Shown here in pieces: positions 13,226-25,329 of a stretch of 64,000 nt of DNA. The stretch's first letter is position 1; every line of letters begins with the position of its first letter. Source of the DNA: Dasypus novemcinctus. Taxonomy: Eukaryota > Chordata > Mammalia > Cingulata > Dasypodidae. The DNA is taken from the NCBI RefSeq assembly GCF_030445035.2, contig NC_080677.1, forward strand, positions 152,335,169 through 152,399,168, read 5' to 3'. Position numbers and translations under genes: made by a program. The notes under the pieces are model-generated. The model was not told where the DNA came from. It made no database searches and was given only the letters and a program-made list of their open reading frames with translations.

Positions 13226-13884
13226 TTCCTGAAGAAACTGGGTCAGTAATTTAAACCGATGCTCAGGTGAATTAATTGAGGGCTAAATTGCTACCTGCCC
13301 AATCAGGGAGGAGAGAGCCTGCAGAGGAGAGGACTATTGTATCTGTGAGTAAATGGATAAATTGTTCTTTTGAATTTTGAGTTTCTCTCTCCGTCTTTTT
13401 TCAAATCCACAGAGATTTAGGGGAATATTACTTTGGGATAATTTACAACCTCAATGGGCCTTATTTTCACCATTTACAAAATGGTGTTTGACTAGAACTT
13501 TCATCAATTGAAATCATATGTGGAAATCCAATTTATAACACAGAAAAACTTGTTGCTGCCAAGACTGATGTGGGACAAGAGCTGGGATCCCCATCTTATC
13601 ACAGTTTAGCTAATTCTGTGCATTCAGGTACGTGAATACCCTCTTGCTTATGTTATACCACCTTTCTATCAGCCTGGCTTTCAGAATGGTACAAATCACT
13701 TATTAAACTGTTCAAAGCGGTAGGTGCCTTGCCACCTTCCCAAAGTTCTATGAAGATTAACTTAGATTACATAGGTTAAAGTAGTTGCAAATAATACATC
13801 TCAGCAGAAAGGAAACTTGGAACTTTGTGTACTTAGGTTGCAATGTTGTTGTATTATTTTTACTTCTATATTTTGGCACTGTTT

Positions 13885-14035
13885 AGAGGTGATAGTTATT
13901 AGTTTCACTTAAAAATGTAGAAATGAACCTCAAAAAAGTTAGCCCAAGTCAGGCAAATTAATAGTGGCAGAGGAAGGATTCATATAGCAGGTTTTTCTTA
14001 CCCCAAAGTTCATATTTTCCCAGGACATGCTGCCT
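13885..14035 (-). repeat. MIR SINE
   Basis: Antisense MIR: 'aaaaatgtagaaatgaacctcaaaaaagttagcccaagtcaggcaaattaatagtggcagaggaaggattcatat', ending near 'gctgcctc'. Confidence 0.65.
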
Positions 14036-14519
14036 CAGGCTGTTAAGAAAGGCTACCTGTAATAACAGATGTCTTTTGAAAATCATGCTTAACATTGCAC
14101 AACTTATAATGTCCTCCGTAATACCTGGCTACTGTGGGCAGTGTTGGGAGTGATGGGGTAAGAAACTCTCCATGAATTGGGGCTGCAACAAAAGACATCA
14201 CAGGTGAGCAGATACCAAGCAGTGGAATTTGCCAGACCCTGGGCTATTCCTATCCCCTGGATATTTCATGGTTCTTGAGTCTCATCTTCCACTCTGGATG
14301 ATAGCTTGACACATGTCTATGCTTGCTTTCTAGGTGAGCCCAAGCAAATGTTAATCAACTTAATCCTTGCTTCTCTTACACCTCTGAAGAATACCTCTCC
14401 TGGTACAGATAAAATCCACCCACATTCACATATTCACTGGTTTCCAGTATCAAACATGGGTATTCTTTGTTCTTAATTCTGCCAACTCCAGCTCATCAGT
14501 CATGGGAGACAGGGCAATA

Positions 14520-14635
14520 GCTGTACATACATTACTGAAATGAAGCGACTTGCCCAAAATCATTCAGGCAGGGACAAATTTAGTCTCCTGACTCCAAATC
14601 CAGCTGTCTTGCCACTGCAGAGCTTTTGGACAAAG
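14520..14635 (-). repeat. MIR SINE fragment
   Basis: Antisense MIR core: 'actgaaatgaagcgacttgcccaaaatcattcaggcaggg', then 'tcctgactccaaatccagctgtcttgccactgcag'. Confidence 0.6.
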
Positions 14636-17600
14636 CATTAAAAACCAGCCCATGTGTTACTCTCCTGCCATCTGATCCCATTAGTGACATATGGGCTGGG
14701 TGAAATGCAGCATGTCCCTCCTCAGGAAGCCATTCGAACCTCATATAATCAAACATGGAAAACGTTCTATTTCATGTCCTTACAATCAATATATGCTGTG
14801 ATGGAAATGCAGAGTGATAGCGTGTTTGCTTTTAAGAAATAGCTACATGAGGAGGGTAGGGGAGGAGGGCATTAGCTTTCCTTCATTTGGTTGACACTTC
14901 ATTTTCTGACTTTTTGCAAGTCCTTGTAAAATAATGGATCATGCTCAAGAAATGAGCCTTTCTCTTTCCTTCCTGGACTCCTCTCTTTCCAGACTGCCCC
15001 TCTGGGATCCCAAGAACTTCAGAGATATGAAGGGGGCTAGACTTTGGGGAAGGCCTGCAACATGTGCCCTTCTCTTGGGTACAAAGTAGATCAGTAACTT
15101 TACTTCCAGGAAGTACTGGGATTAGAATTCAAATGCAGGCAGGAAGTCCAAAACCTATACTCATACCCTGCTGTACCACCTTCAGTGAATCTAGGTCTTT
15201 CTTCTGTGGTTTCATTCTTGGATCCCATAGGTCTAACAAGGATGTGTTTTCAACATCCTTCATAAAAGCCAACTGCATTTGGCAAATTATTTAAATTATT
15301 AGTAGCAAAACTTTAGCTCAACAAAATTTGAGCCAAAAATCATTAGGTGATTTCCACTTAGAATTTCTATTAATTACTCCTATTTAGTCTGAAACAAGTA
15401 CAAAATATATTTATACATCATCAAATTTTAAATTTTGCATTTCAATCCAGGAAGAGAAACAAAGAATTAAGAAAGGAACAAAATTATTACAGTTCTAAAT
15501 CTCTAAAAATATTCAACCCCAGTTTGTTTTGCATGTGTGTGTATATGTATTTGTATGCCTTAATCTTGGTTTTTCATTTCATTCAAACCAGTGCAGGCCC
15601 TGCAAATAAAATTTTAGAATGTAGACAGAAGGTCTGTGAAGCATAAATTATAGGTGTTTTCCCAACTGGTTTGTATAAAGAATTTGCTAAATTATAAAAG
15701 TTAAATTTACTAAAATTCAGTTCTATGGAAAATTAATCAACTTGGCTTGAAGAGCAACATTCAACATTTAAGGAATTTACATGGGTGCCTAGGATATACC
15801 AAGCATTGGGTTTAGTACCATGGAAGATACAAGTGTACATAAAACATAATCTCTAATACTAACAAGTACACAGCTTAGCAAATTGCCTGCTATTACCTGA
15901 AGATGAAGAGGAGAAGGATGGACATATATATCTCCTATATTGGAAATGTTGGGAAATCTGTTTTTTGTAAGTATCATGTACATTGACTTGCCTCTGTATA
16001 TATTGGTTCTATACACCCAATTATAAAACAAATATCTGTAAGGATTTAAGCCCTAGGAAAGATACAATGATGCATAATCCATAATCTCTTCCCTCCCAGA
16101 GTTTACAATCTTGCAATCATTTTGGTAGCTCGGTGGTTCTGAAGCAAGAGTTGACACTTCTGAATAGAGGATTTGGGGAGAGAAGGGCACCAGGCAACAC
16201 CCGGTCTGGATTTGGTAGAAAGAGGATGGCATTAAAGGGGTTAACTTTTTTAAGCTCAAAAAAGAAGAAAAACAGACTGCAAGGAGCCAATTCCAAGTCC
16301 CTTGTCCCAGAACGGCCTATTGATCTGTACAAAGCTGGCTAACATATCTACATTGGGTGCCTCAACTTTCTTATTAGTGAGGAGCTCATAGCCCTGTATA
16401 GTCCATAATAACACTGAAAAGGAGATTGAGAGATGGAAGATGGGATCTCAGAAGCAGGAACTACAGGATACACAGCCATACCACCCACCACCCCACTGCA
16501 CCCCGCTGACCCAGCAGCACTCTGCCCTCTGTACTGAAACCAGCAAAGCTAGACCACTGAAAGGACTACGTCATCATCAGCAGTAACTGCAACAACCCAT
16601 TTAAACCCTTACTGAGTGTCATCCTGCACTTTTTCACTATGCAGAATATAGACAAAATAACAAACACATGAGAGATGAGGTAAAGGAGAAATAAAAATCG
16701 TAAACTTGAACTCTAAGATTGCATAACTTAGTGAAAGTGTTATACTTCAGCCTTAGAGGTTGTCTATTCATAATATAAAACTAGGACACCAGTATACCTT
16801 TTAAAAGTCCAGATCAAAACCTTTTTCATGTTAAGAAGAAATGGCAAGTTTGAAATGGAAACTAAGACAAAGTGCCCTTCTGAAAACCTAGGAATCACTT
16901 AGAAAAGAATCTCGTAGAACCGTAGAATGTCAAGGTTGGAGAGGACTTGGGAGGTCATAGCCATAATTGATTAATGGAATTCTCCTGTGGATTCTCTATT
17001 TGGGAGAACCTACTTTATTGATGATTCTGTACTGGAGACTGAAGGTTAACTGTCCTTCCATATTTCCTAACCATCATTCTTGGCAATATCTGCTTGTGTA
17101 AGAAGGTATGCTACTCACATTCCTTAAACTAATTTGCAAATGGAAGTCTATGCTTGCCTCCAAGAGACAGGACAAGGCAATTTTAACAAAGAATAAATTT
17201 GAATTTGAACTAGAAGACACATGAGGCAATCTGGCCAACCAAAGCAGTAAATGGAATGATGGCAAAGGAGATTTCTCTTTCACTTAATTTTAACAAAAAC
17301 TTGAACTTCTGGAATAACCTTGTTCAATTCTTTCACTTCTCACACCCCACATTCCTTGTTCACCTTGTTCTGTTTTACTTTGTCCCTTAAATGTCGAGTT
17401 CATCTAGTTCCTCTTCTCCATGCCTAAAGACCAACATGTGGAATTATACAAAAAGTAATTTGCTCTCGAGAGAAATAAAATTTGGAGGGCATATACCAAA
17501 AAAATCTACATTTTGTAAGTTAGATATTTGAGGTATAAAGAATGTAGTGACTTGCTTGAGGTTGTATGGGTGAATGCTTCAAAAAAAACAGGACCCCAAA

Positions 17601-18579
17601 TTCTAGGAAGATGATGGCCAGGTAGATGTTGATTCTGCACACACAGTGACAAAATAACGCTTGCAAAGCATTTAGCTCCAAACCTGCTATGTTGTAATAC
17701 CTAATAAAATGCATCATAAGTTTCTGTCCTCAAAGACCTCAGTGTGATAAAGGATATGGAGAAAATAAAATAAGGTTCAAGGAGAAGAGGGGCTGCTGAG
17801 TAATGGAGGGCTACTAATTTCACATAGGGTGGATCCTCTGTGAATTCACAAAAAGCACTTCTTGCCCCATTGAACTAGTTCCCTTTTATCCCAGCTCTTT
17901 GATTTAGATCATTGCTGGCCTTCTTCCTTATGCTGCTTCTACTTCTCTGGAGATTAAACATTGAGTATCCATTAGCACCAAAAATATCAACTGCAACATG
18001 AAAAAATAACAATCAAATGCACAGTCAATAAAGAGGGAGGTGAATGACCTGGATAAACAAACTACTTCAGCAGGCTTCATGGAATTTAGCCTAATTTTTG
18101 TCAAATGAAAAAGAACAGTTTCAAGTTTTTTAATAAAAAAACATTCAAAAATACACAGAACAACTAAACTCTGTTGAAGATTCACTCAGCTATGCCCACA
18201 GATCTTTCGTGTGTCTCTGTGAATTCGAGAATGGTGAAATCCATTCAAAGAACTGACACCTCTTCCAAGCCCATCCACCCAGGCCAAGTTGGCCTCCTCC
18301 TATTTCTCATGAGTCCCACCCTCCTCCATACCCTGGAGCTTTCCTCCAGAATGATCTCAGCAAGGCTAAGACACCAGGATGAAGACATGGAGGAAGCTCT
18401 GCCCTGAGACACTGGACGAAAAACAAGCTCAGGTTCCTAATACCAAATCTTCCATATTTCCCTATGTGATCTTTCAAAAAAAGAAATTCCTCCTCTTTCC
18501 AGATCCCAATTTCTTTATCTACAAGGTGATAGGGTTACATCTATTTTAGAACTTTGTGAAATTTAATGTAAATTGTTGT
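14636..18579. other. Intergenic, mostly unrecognised
   Basis: No coding exon supported. A probable antisense L2 tail lies at about 15775-15885 ('gtgcctaggatataccaagcattggg...'), and a second weak one near 17715-17760. The remainder is AT-rich and looks unique or too decayed to name. Confidence 0.4.
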
Positions 18580-19204
18580 CACTAATTTCACATATCTCCC
18601 TTACCTTGCTTTCTAGCCCAATCCAATCTATTCTCCCAAGGTTATCCAGTTCATCAATGAAAACACCATGCAGCTGGGGCTCGAACCACTCAGCCTTTCT
18701 TTCTCTCCTACCCCATGTTCTATTAGTACGTACCCCGAGATCAACTTTCAACTGAATCCTGACTTTGACTCTTTCTCGCCATCTGCACTGTCATCAGATT
18801 GTTCCAAGCCACATCACTTTATCTTCCCTCCTAACTTATTTTCCTGCTTCAACTTTTGCTCTTGTAAATTGTATTCTATGCACAGCAGTCAAAGTGATCC
18901 ATGTAAGACATGAATTAAATCCTGCCCCTTCCCAGAACAAAAACCATCCACAGGTTTCCCTTCAAGCTAAGGATAAATGGTAAAATGCTTGCCACAGCTT
19001 GCAGTGGTCTGTGTGATGTCACCCTCTATATCAGCTCTGCTGATGACCCTCCAGACACGCTGAGCCCCATGTTCTGTAAACCTGCCAAGCATGTTCCTCC
19101 CTAGGACCTTTGCACATGCTGGAACACCTGTCCTCCACACCCACCTGGTTTGAATACCATCCCTCACAGGGCTCTGTTCCATGTCACCTCCTCAAAGAGG
19201 CTGG

Positions 19205-19317
19205 GCCTGGGGTGGGGGTGGGGGCGGATGTAGCTCAAGCGGTTGAGCACCTGCTTCCCATAGATGAGGTCCTGGGTTCAATTTTGGGTACTTTCTGAAA
19301 AAAATAAATAAATAAGG
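19205..19317 (+). mobile_element. DAS-type tRNA-derived SINE (monomer)
   Basis: The tRNA-like head carries an A-box region ('tgtagctcaagcggttgagc') and a B-box-like 'gggttcaattt', with an A-rich tail. Flanks 'caaagaggctgg' (19193-19204) and 'caaaggctgg' (19318-19327) look like a decayed target-site duplication. It sits inside an L2. This SINE family is known from Xenarthra and supports the lineage call. Confidence 0.8.
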
Positions 19318-19434
19318 CAAAGGCTGGTTGTGCCCACCATATCTGAAATAGCTGCCCTATCACTCTCTATTGACCCCTGCTTTATTGTTCTTAATAACTT
19401 TTATCCCTAATGTGGCAGATTATTTCAGTGACGG

Positions 19435-19835
19435 CTGCCCAAGAAGCGCGGCCCCTTGTAGCCACACCCAGAGGCAAGCCCTCCCACATCTGTTCTGGGC
19501 ATCCTTTTTGACCCTTTTTGTCCAGTGGGTATTAGCAGCCAGGATGCACACTGAAGCCTGGTAAATGCTCTTTGGTGCTTGCTCTCCTGGAACCCCGAGA
19601 TACCCCGAACCCTGCAAAGGAAGTCCCCATGGACAGAGGGGCCCTGGGAATCCCAGCTTTCCCAGCCCAGACCTGGAGTTCAAAGCAGCTGCATGAGCAA
19701 ACCCAGGTAAGCCCATCAGAAGAACCACCTGGCAGGCCCACAGAATTGGAAGAAATAATAAACTGTTCCTGTTTTAAGCTGTGCCATCTGGGGGTGGTTT
19801 AGTATATACCAGACATAGCCAGGACAGTCTCATGG
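19435..19835 (+). repeat. LTR-like insertion (MaLR/ERVL type?)
   Basis: It interrupts the L2 3' end and finishes with the LTR-like motif 'attggaagaaataataaactg', 'ttttaagctgtgccatctgggggtggtttagtata'. That motif matches the 3' region of MaLR/ERVL LTRs (aataaatgt.tgttttaagccactaagttttggggtggttt). Family not resolved. Confidence 0.5.
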
Positions 19836-20324
19836 CATGCTTTTTTCCTTAATGTGATCTTCCCAATGGAATGTAAGGTCCACGAGGCTAGGCATTTTTT
19901 TCCCCCGCGGCCGTAATTCTAAATCCTACTACTTGGAGCAATGCCTGGTGTTGAGCATATTCTCAATAAATATTTGACAAATGCCTGGATGGATGTGAAC
20001 TTCAGAGTTCACAAACAAATATGCTGCTTAGCCCAAGCAACCTTCCTCAGGACCGTTTTGAAATTTTAAATACCTTGTCATAAGAAGAGGAATAAAGATA
20101 TTTCCATTTTGAGGTTGTTGGGATTTTTTTTCTTCTCATAATTGACCTTGTTTGAAAACAGAAGTTTTCTTCTTGCAGTCCCTTGGAACCTGGGATTTCA
20201 ACAGTCCAATTTCATTCCTGACCTTTGCAGTGACTCCTTCACTGGGTTTATAACTTCCAAGCATGTAGTTGCAAATAATCTGGTTAAGACATAACTGAAA
20301 TAAGTGTTTAGCTGGAAAACTCTT

Positions 20325-20895
20325 TACTGCATCCCATGGTAAATGACTGGGGTTGTTTGAGACTGTGTTTACCCCAGAAAAGATCACGGCCTTAGAACTA
20401 ATCCATCCTTGTGGGTGTGAACTCATTGTAGGTGGGACCTTTGGAATAGATTATTTCACTTAAGGACCTTTGATTAGATTACTTCAGTGAAGTGTGACCC
20501 AGGATGGGTCTTAATCCTCTCACTGGAGTCCTTTATAAACAGGATAGAGAAAAGACTCCAGAGCTCAGAGAGGAACTCACAAAAGCAAGAAGCTGAAATC
20601 AATGGAACCTGGGGCAAAGAAAGCCACAGAAAAAGCAGCCAGAAGCTCAAAGCAACTGGAGCCTGGAGGAGAAGGCCAAGACGGACAGACAAGTGCCCCT
20701 GCGCCTGACCACATGCCAGAAGTCCAGGATCACCAGCAGCCATATCTTCAGGGAGAGATCTTCGCCTGATGCCTTGACCTGGGCATTTTTCTCAACTTCT
20801 GAACTGTAAGCTTATGAGCTACTAAATCCCCATAGTCAAAGCCAACCCATTTCCTATATATTGCCTTGGCAGCCTATAGCAAACTGAAACAATGA
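20325..20895 (+). repeat. MaLR-like LTR, Xenarthra type
   Basis: Motif order: 'ccccagaaaagatcacggcc', 'taatccatccttgtgggtgtgaact', 'acttcagtgaagtgtgacccaggatgggtcttaatcctctcactggagtcctttataaa', 'agaagctgaaatcaatggaacc', 'tgatgccttgacctggg', ending 'cccatagtcaaagccaacccatttcctatatattg'. This resembles MLT1 architecture with lineage-specific sequence; a related copy is at 33769-34168. Confidence 0.65.
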
Positions 20896-21157
20896 TAAAG
20901 CAAACTGTGATGGAGGTGGTCAGCAAGGAGAAGGAAGGTACCTGTGAAAGTGAGCACACCCAGAAGGAGAGCAGGGCAGTTAGAAGGACCCAGCATTTCC
21001 ACTTGTTCACATAGTGGGTGACCCCAGCTGAAAGCACAGCTGGGCCAATCCCTGGTAAACCAAGGCTGCGTGAGCTGAATGCTTAGCTCACTGCATTATC
21101 AGTTTCTAAATGGACCCATCCCTGAGCCTCTAGGCCTATGTATGAAGAATCCACCTA

Positions 21158-21482
21158 GGGAAGCGAATGTGGCTCAACCAGTCAGGTGCCTGCCTACCAC
21201 ATGGGAGGTCCCAGGTTCAACTTCTGTGCCTCTTAAAAGAAGACAAGCAGATGTTGCCCCTGCCTTAGTGAGCTGGACTCCACCCCCACCCCAACAAGCA
21301 AACGCTACAGCCGGCAGGGAGCAGATGTGGCTCAGGCCGTTGGGCACTCATCTCTCATGTGGAAGGTCCCAGGTTCGGTTCCCAGTGCCTCCTGGAGAAG
21401 GTGAGCAAATAATGAGTAGACAGGCAAGAGAAGTATCTGAGTGGGGGAGCAGAGTAAATAAGGAAAAATAAAATAAATAAAT
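21158..21482 (+). mobile_element. DAS-type SINE, tandem pair
   Basis: Two heads in the same orientation: 21158-21316 ('gggaagcgaatgtggctcaacc' with B-box 'aggttcaactt') and 21317-21482 ('gggagcagatgtggctcagg' with B-box 'aggttcggttcc'). Each is followed by a tail, the first containing 'aagaagacaagcagatg' and the second ending in an A/T-rich 'aaaataaaataaataaa'. I could not find a convincing duplication at the outer flanks. Confidence 0.8.
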
Positions 21483-21894
21483 TTTGAAAAAACCTTTTAA
21501 GTAACAGTTGCTTTCTATGGGGCTTAATTATAGTTATAAACCTGCTGTTGCTTCCACACCATCAGGAAAGTGCTTTTCCTACACCTGGAAGCTTCAGGCC
21601 CTGACGGATGAGGAAGGCCACGTACTTGTGAGAGGCCAATAAATTATACTGATGAGGAAGGAATGCAGATTCCAGAGGCCAAACTTAACACCCTGCTCCC
21701 TGCACAGTGGGCCGGCTCTACTTATTCCCAATAGATACCAAAGAGGGAAGCAGCCAGAGAAACAAGGCACTGGAGCTTTAACTAGAACCTGTAGCTGAAT
21801 CTGAAGTGAATGGAGTCTGAGCACGCAGTAGACAGTAGATAGAATTTGCTTTGTATAAACTACCCCTAGGAGCTGGTCTGTTTGGGAGCAGCTC

Positions 21895-22015
21895 TTAAAT
21901 TTCTCCTTCACTGGTTGTGCAGCCTGGAGCAAGTTAATTCAGCTGTCTTTGTGGCAGTTTTCTTATCTGGAAGTTGAGGCCATTCATTGCACAAGATGAG
22001 CTCTAAGGTTATTTT
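21895..22015 (+). repeat. MIR SINE fragment
   Basis: Sense MIR: 'ctggttgtgcagcctggagcaagttaattcagctgtctttgtggcagttttcttatctggaagttgagg'. Confidence 0.55.
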
Positions 22016-22063
22016 AGCCTTAGAAGTGTCTGTCTCTATGGCAGTACCAAAAACATGCCTATT

Positions 22064-22517
22064 GGGGGAGCAGATGTGGCCCAAGCAGCTGAGTGCCCAT
22101 CTCCCACATGGGAGTTCCCAGGTTTTGTTCCCAGTGCCACCCAAAGAAGACAAACAAACAACGAGCAGACATTGAACAAAAACATGAGTGGATGTTGAGC
22201 ACTAACAACAAGCAGACATTGAGCAAAAACAACAAGCAGAAAATGAGTAAAAACAAGCAGACAATGAGCAAACAACGAGTAAAAACAAAACGAGCAGGGA
22301 ATGGATTTGGTCCCGACAGTTGAGCTCTTGCCTCCCACATGGGAAGTCCCGGGTTCAGTTCCCCATGCCTCCGAAAGAACAAAAAAAAATAACGAGCAGG
22401 CAATGAGCAAAGAAAAAACCCACAAAGAGCAGACAACAAGCACAAACAATGAGCACAGACAATGAGCAAACAGATGAGGGAGGCATCTCAGGGCTGGCAT
22501 GGGGGAGTGAAGAGAAG
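22064..22517 (+). mobile_element. DAS-type SINE dimer with expanded tails
   Basis: Heads begin at 22064 ('gggggagcagatgtggcccaag') and about 22294 ('gcagggaatggatttgg', B-box 'gggttcagttcc'). Each is followed by a long tail built from a degenerate unit of about 20-25 bp (roughly 'aacaagcagacaatgagcaaaa'). The sequence 'tgcctatt' flanks the whole block at 22056-22063 and 22518-22525. This is weak evidence (8 bp) that both units came in together. Confidence 0.85.
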
Positions 22518-22669
22518 TGCCTATTTACCAAGCCTCAGGAGGTGAATCTTGAAGTCCATATTTTATGAATGTTAGGCACAAATGAATAGTCCTATGAAGC
22601 AAGTGGGATTTTTTAGAAAATTGCTTTCCATGTATTGTATATTTGTCTCTAAAGCTAACATCATGGATG

Positions 22670-22960
22670 TTTTATTCTGCAAATATTTATTGGAAACTTT
22701 GCCAAGCGCTGGGAATTGCATGGAGGACAAGCAGGTGAGGTCACTGCCCCTGGGCTGTGGCCATACTACAACGGTTCTTGCATTCCAGGCCAAGGACTCT
22801 GTATGTGTGTCTATAGGCAATAAGCCACTGAAGGCTTTAGAGCAGGAAGTTACTGGTCAGTCTGATTCAGTGGAAGGGTGACCGGGAGGGGAAGAAGCTG
22901 GCGGCAGGGGAGCCAAGAAGAAGGCTGTTGAATGACACTACTGTGAATGAAAGCTGAGGA
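22670..22960 (-). repeat. L2 LINE 3' portion
   Basis: Antisense L2 tail: 'aaatatttattggaaactttgccaagcgctggg' and further on 'aataagccactgaaggctttagagcaggaagttactggtcagtctga'. The latter corresponds to the antisense L2 block (agccactgaaggtttt.agcaggggagtgacatgatcaga). Confidence 0.55.
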
Positions 22961-23479
22961 GACCTATGTGTATCAGCTACTGTAGGCTAATAGTTACAAC
23001 AAATGGAGTCAAATGCATAATAGTTCAACACATAAGGCTTTGCTCAGGACAGCTGACGAAGACAGAGGAGTAGCTGCCCTCCACACATTCTTTCTTTCAT
23101 CTGTGGCTCCACACCCAGCTCCCCACCCACCCAGGCCCTTGTCAGCAGCAGCGTGGAGCTGGCAGAAGATGAAAGAGCACAGAAGCGCGTGTGTGGCAGC
23201 TTTCTGTGGGCCAAACCTGGAGTGGGCACAGGCCATTTCTGTTCTCTTTCCATTGTCATGATCACATGGACTACAATAGAACCTGGAAAATAATGTACTA
23301 GAGAGTGCCCAGGAAGACATAAAGAATGGATTTTGGGGGAACAACTGAAAGTTTCTTTTACGAAACCTGAGGGGATAATACTGCAGGGTGGAATAGGAAG
23401 ATTTGTCAGAGGTATCATCATGGGATATGGCACAATTTGGAAGAGTAATAGATAACAGGAAGAAATTTGATCATGATCC

Positions 23480-24130
23480 TGAAGTTTCTAGCTTGGAAAA
23501 CTGAAATTTAAAATATTGCAAATAAGTTATCCTAGTTCTGGAAAGGGAATTCGGTGTTATCGATCACAATTTCCAATGGAGCATTCCTTTCACACTCTAC
23601 TCTAGAAATGTATCTATGGGAAAATTGGCACAATCCACATGCAAAGACACTAACTACAGCATTGCTTGTATGAACAAAAAATGGAAAGCTATCTAGATGC
23701 CTATCAAGAGGGGACACTCTAACAAATGGTAATATAGCCACAGTGCAGCATAGCCTTTAAAAATAGTAAGAACGGGGAGCGGATGCAGCCCAAGTGGTTG
23801 AGTGCCTGCTTCCCATGTATGAGGTCATCGGTTCATTCCCCAGTACCTCCTAAAAATGAAACAAACAAACAAATGCAAAAAACAACTGTCATTAGAGAAC
23901 AGATGTAGCTCAGTGGTTGAGCTCCTGTTTCCCATGTACAAGGTCCTGTGTTCAATCTCTGGTACCTCCTGAAAAAAAAAAGGAAAAACAGTAAGATAGA
24001 TCTATGTGTATTGTCATGAAAAAAATGTCCAAGTTGTACTGTCACATTTAAGAAGCAAGTTGCAGACTGGTATGTTCAAATGTGTTTTGGAATAAAAATA
24101 TGTACAGGTATACCCACTGAAGATAAATTC
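23480..24130 (+). repeat. L1M-type LINE fragment, split by a SINE dimer
   Basis: Left part: 'gtatctatgggaaaattgg', 'gctatctagatgcctatcaagaggggac', 'aatggtaatatagcc...'. Right part after the SINE dimer: 'gatagatctatgtgtattgtcatg', 'atgtccaagttgtactgtcac', 'aagaagcaagttgcagac'. Together these follow the L1M order (aaatgcccatcaataggggac ... ctatatgtact ... tccaagatatattgttaag ... aaggtgcag). Confidence 0.6.
23772..23983 (+). mobile_element. DAS-type SINE dimer
   Basis: Two heads in the same orientation (about 23774 and 23894), each ending in a 'gtacctcctaaaaa/gaaaaa' type junction. The outer flanks are a 13-bp near-perfect duplication, 'aaaaatagtaaga' (23759-23771) and 'aaaaacagtaaga' (23984-23996), differing at one base. 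No such duplication separates the two units, so the pair behaves as one insertion. Confidence 0.85.
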
Positions 24131-24379
24131 TAAAAGCTCATGCCATGGAGTTCTGTATTATGCGAATTTCAATTCTAGCTCCACGTAGGAGCATGTATGT
24201 GTGGGGGTTTGTGTGTGGCCATTGCTCTTGTTATGGGTTCCTCCAAAACGCTTTGTAGCATCAGCAGGTTTCCTACTTTTGAAAGAGACAACAGAAGCTC
24301 AAAGAAGCGAATTTTTTTCCCCAAGAACATGAACACCTAACAGATCTTTATTCAGGCATCTTCCGACATTTAGTGAAGC

Positions 24380-24822
24380 TCTTGGTCTGAGTTTTCCCTG
24401 GTGCTGCTGTGACAAAGTGCCACCAACCACGTGGCTCAAAACCACAGCAATTGATTGCCTCAGGTTCTGCAGGCCCGGAGCCTGAGATGGAGCCACCAGC
24501 AAGGCAGAGGTCCCCAGAAACCTGCAGGGGAGACGCCTTCCCGGCCCCTCCCCGGCTTCTGGGTGTTGCCCGCGGTCCTTGGCGTGCCTTGGCATAGCCA
24601 CAGCCCTCCACTGTGCCGCCATGGCTCCCCTCTGTCCCCTTCTCATGTGGACACCAGTCATGTTACTAAGACGCTGGGCCCCCTACCCCAACACGATCTC
24701 ACTCCAAGTTAACTAATTCCGTTGGCCATGACCCTGTTTCCAGGTAAGGTCACAGCCTAACCGGGTGTTAGACCTACACCGAGTCTTTCGGGGGGGGACA
24801 CAATTCCACTCATCACACCCTC
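24380..24822 (-). repeat. MaLR LTR (MLT1-type)
   Basis: Antisense MLT1 order: 'gtgctgctgtgacaaagtgccaccaaccacgtggctcaaaaccacagcaa', 'gcttctgggtgttgcc', 'catgtggacaccagtcatg', 'ccctgtttccaggtaaggtcacag' and 'ggggggacacaattcc'. CpG-richer than its surroundings. Open frames across it are artefacts. Confidence 0.7.
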
Positions 24823-25329
24823 CTTCGGCCACTGTCTCAGTCCAGCCCCCAACAGGCACTGTGGGGGGGCGGAGAGGGGGCTGCGTGGGCAAGGCGGGGA
24901 GGACGGTGAGCGAAGCCAGGGCGCGCTGAGTCTCTTTTCCCAAGAACACGTGGGCTGCCGGCGCCAGCGAGCCTTCCTCTGTCTTCACTGACCCTTCCCT
25001 GCTACTGACATCACACTAAGGGCGGGAGGAGAGAGCACCCCCACATCAGCAGACATTCCTGTTTTTTACTAAAACCCCCAAAGGTAGTTTTTTCTATTTT
25101 TGGATTTCTGTTGAGTTTTTTTTCATCACAAGTCCTTAAGAAACCAAGGGTGACTTCGGTTATTTGGTCTCAAGACGTAGTCATTCCCATAAAACTCGCT
25201 TAGTTCTTGGTCAAAGGTACCATTTCAGAAATAAATGGCAGTTGTGGACCTTTAAAAAAGTATATCGTGTGCAGAATTGGCAAAAAAGTTGTTTGTAAAT
25301 CTTTGAAAATGAACAGAAATGGTGAAAGC

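Larger units (their letters stand above)
18580..19990 (+). repeat. L2 LINE, 3' half, with two nested insertions
   Basis: Sense L2 landmarks appear in order. They are 'cagtcaaagtgatccatgta', 'aaaaaccatccacaggtttcc', 'ctaggacctttgcacatgctggaac', 'catgtcacctcctcaaagagg', 'atctgaaatagctgccctatcactctctat', then after an interruption 'aatggaatgtaaggtccacgagg' and 'caatgcctggtgttgagcatattctcaataaatatttgacaaatg'. The element is split by a DAS-type SINE at 19205-19317 and by an LTR-like block at about 19435-19835. Reading frames are broken throughout. Confidence 0.8.

Noticed and set aside
22160-22480. CRISPR-like array of short repeats
   Set aside because: The repeats are the degenerate tail units of a SINE in a mammalian genome, without constant spacers or cas genes.
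19205-24000. tRNA genes suggested by A-box/B-box motifs
   Set aside because: These are heads of tRNA-derived SINEs with degenerate arms and A-rich tails, not foldable functional tRNAs.
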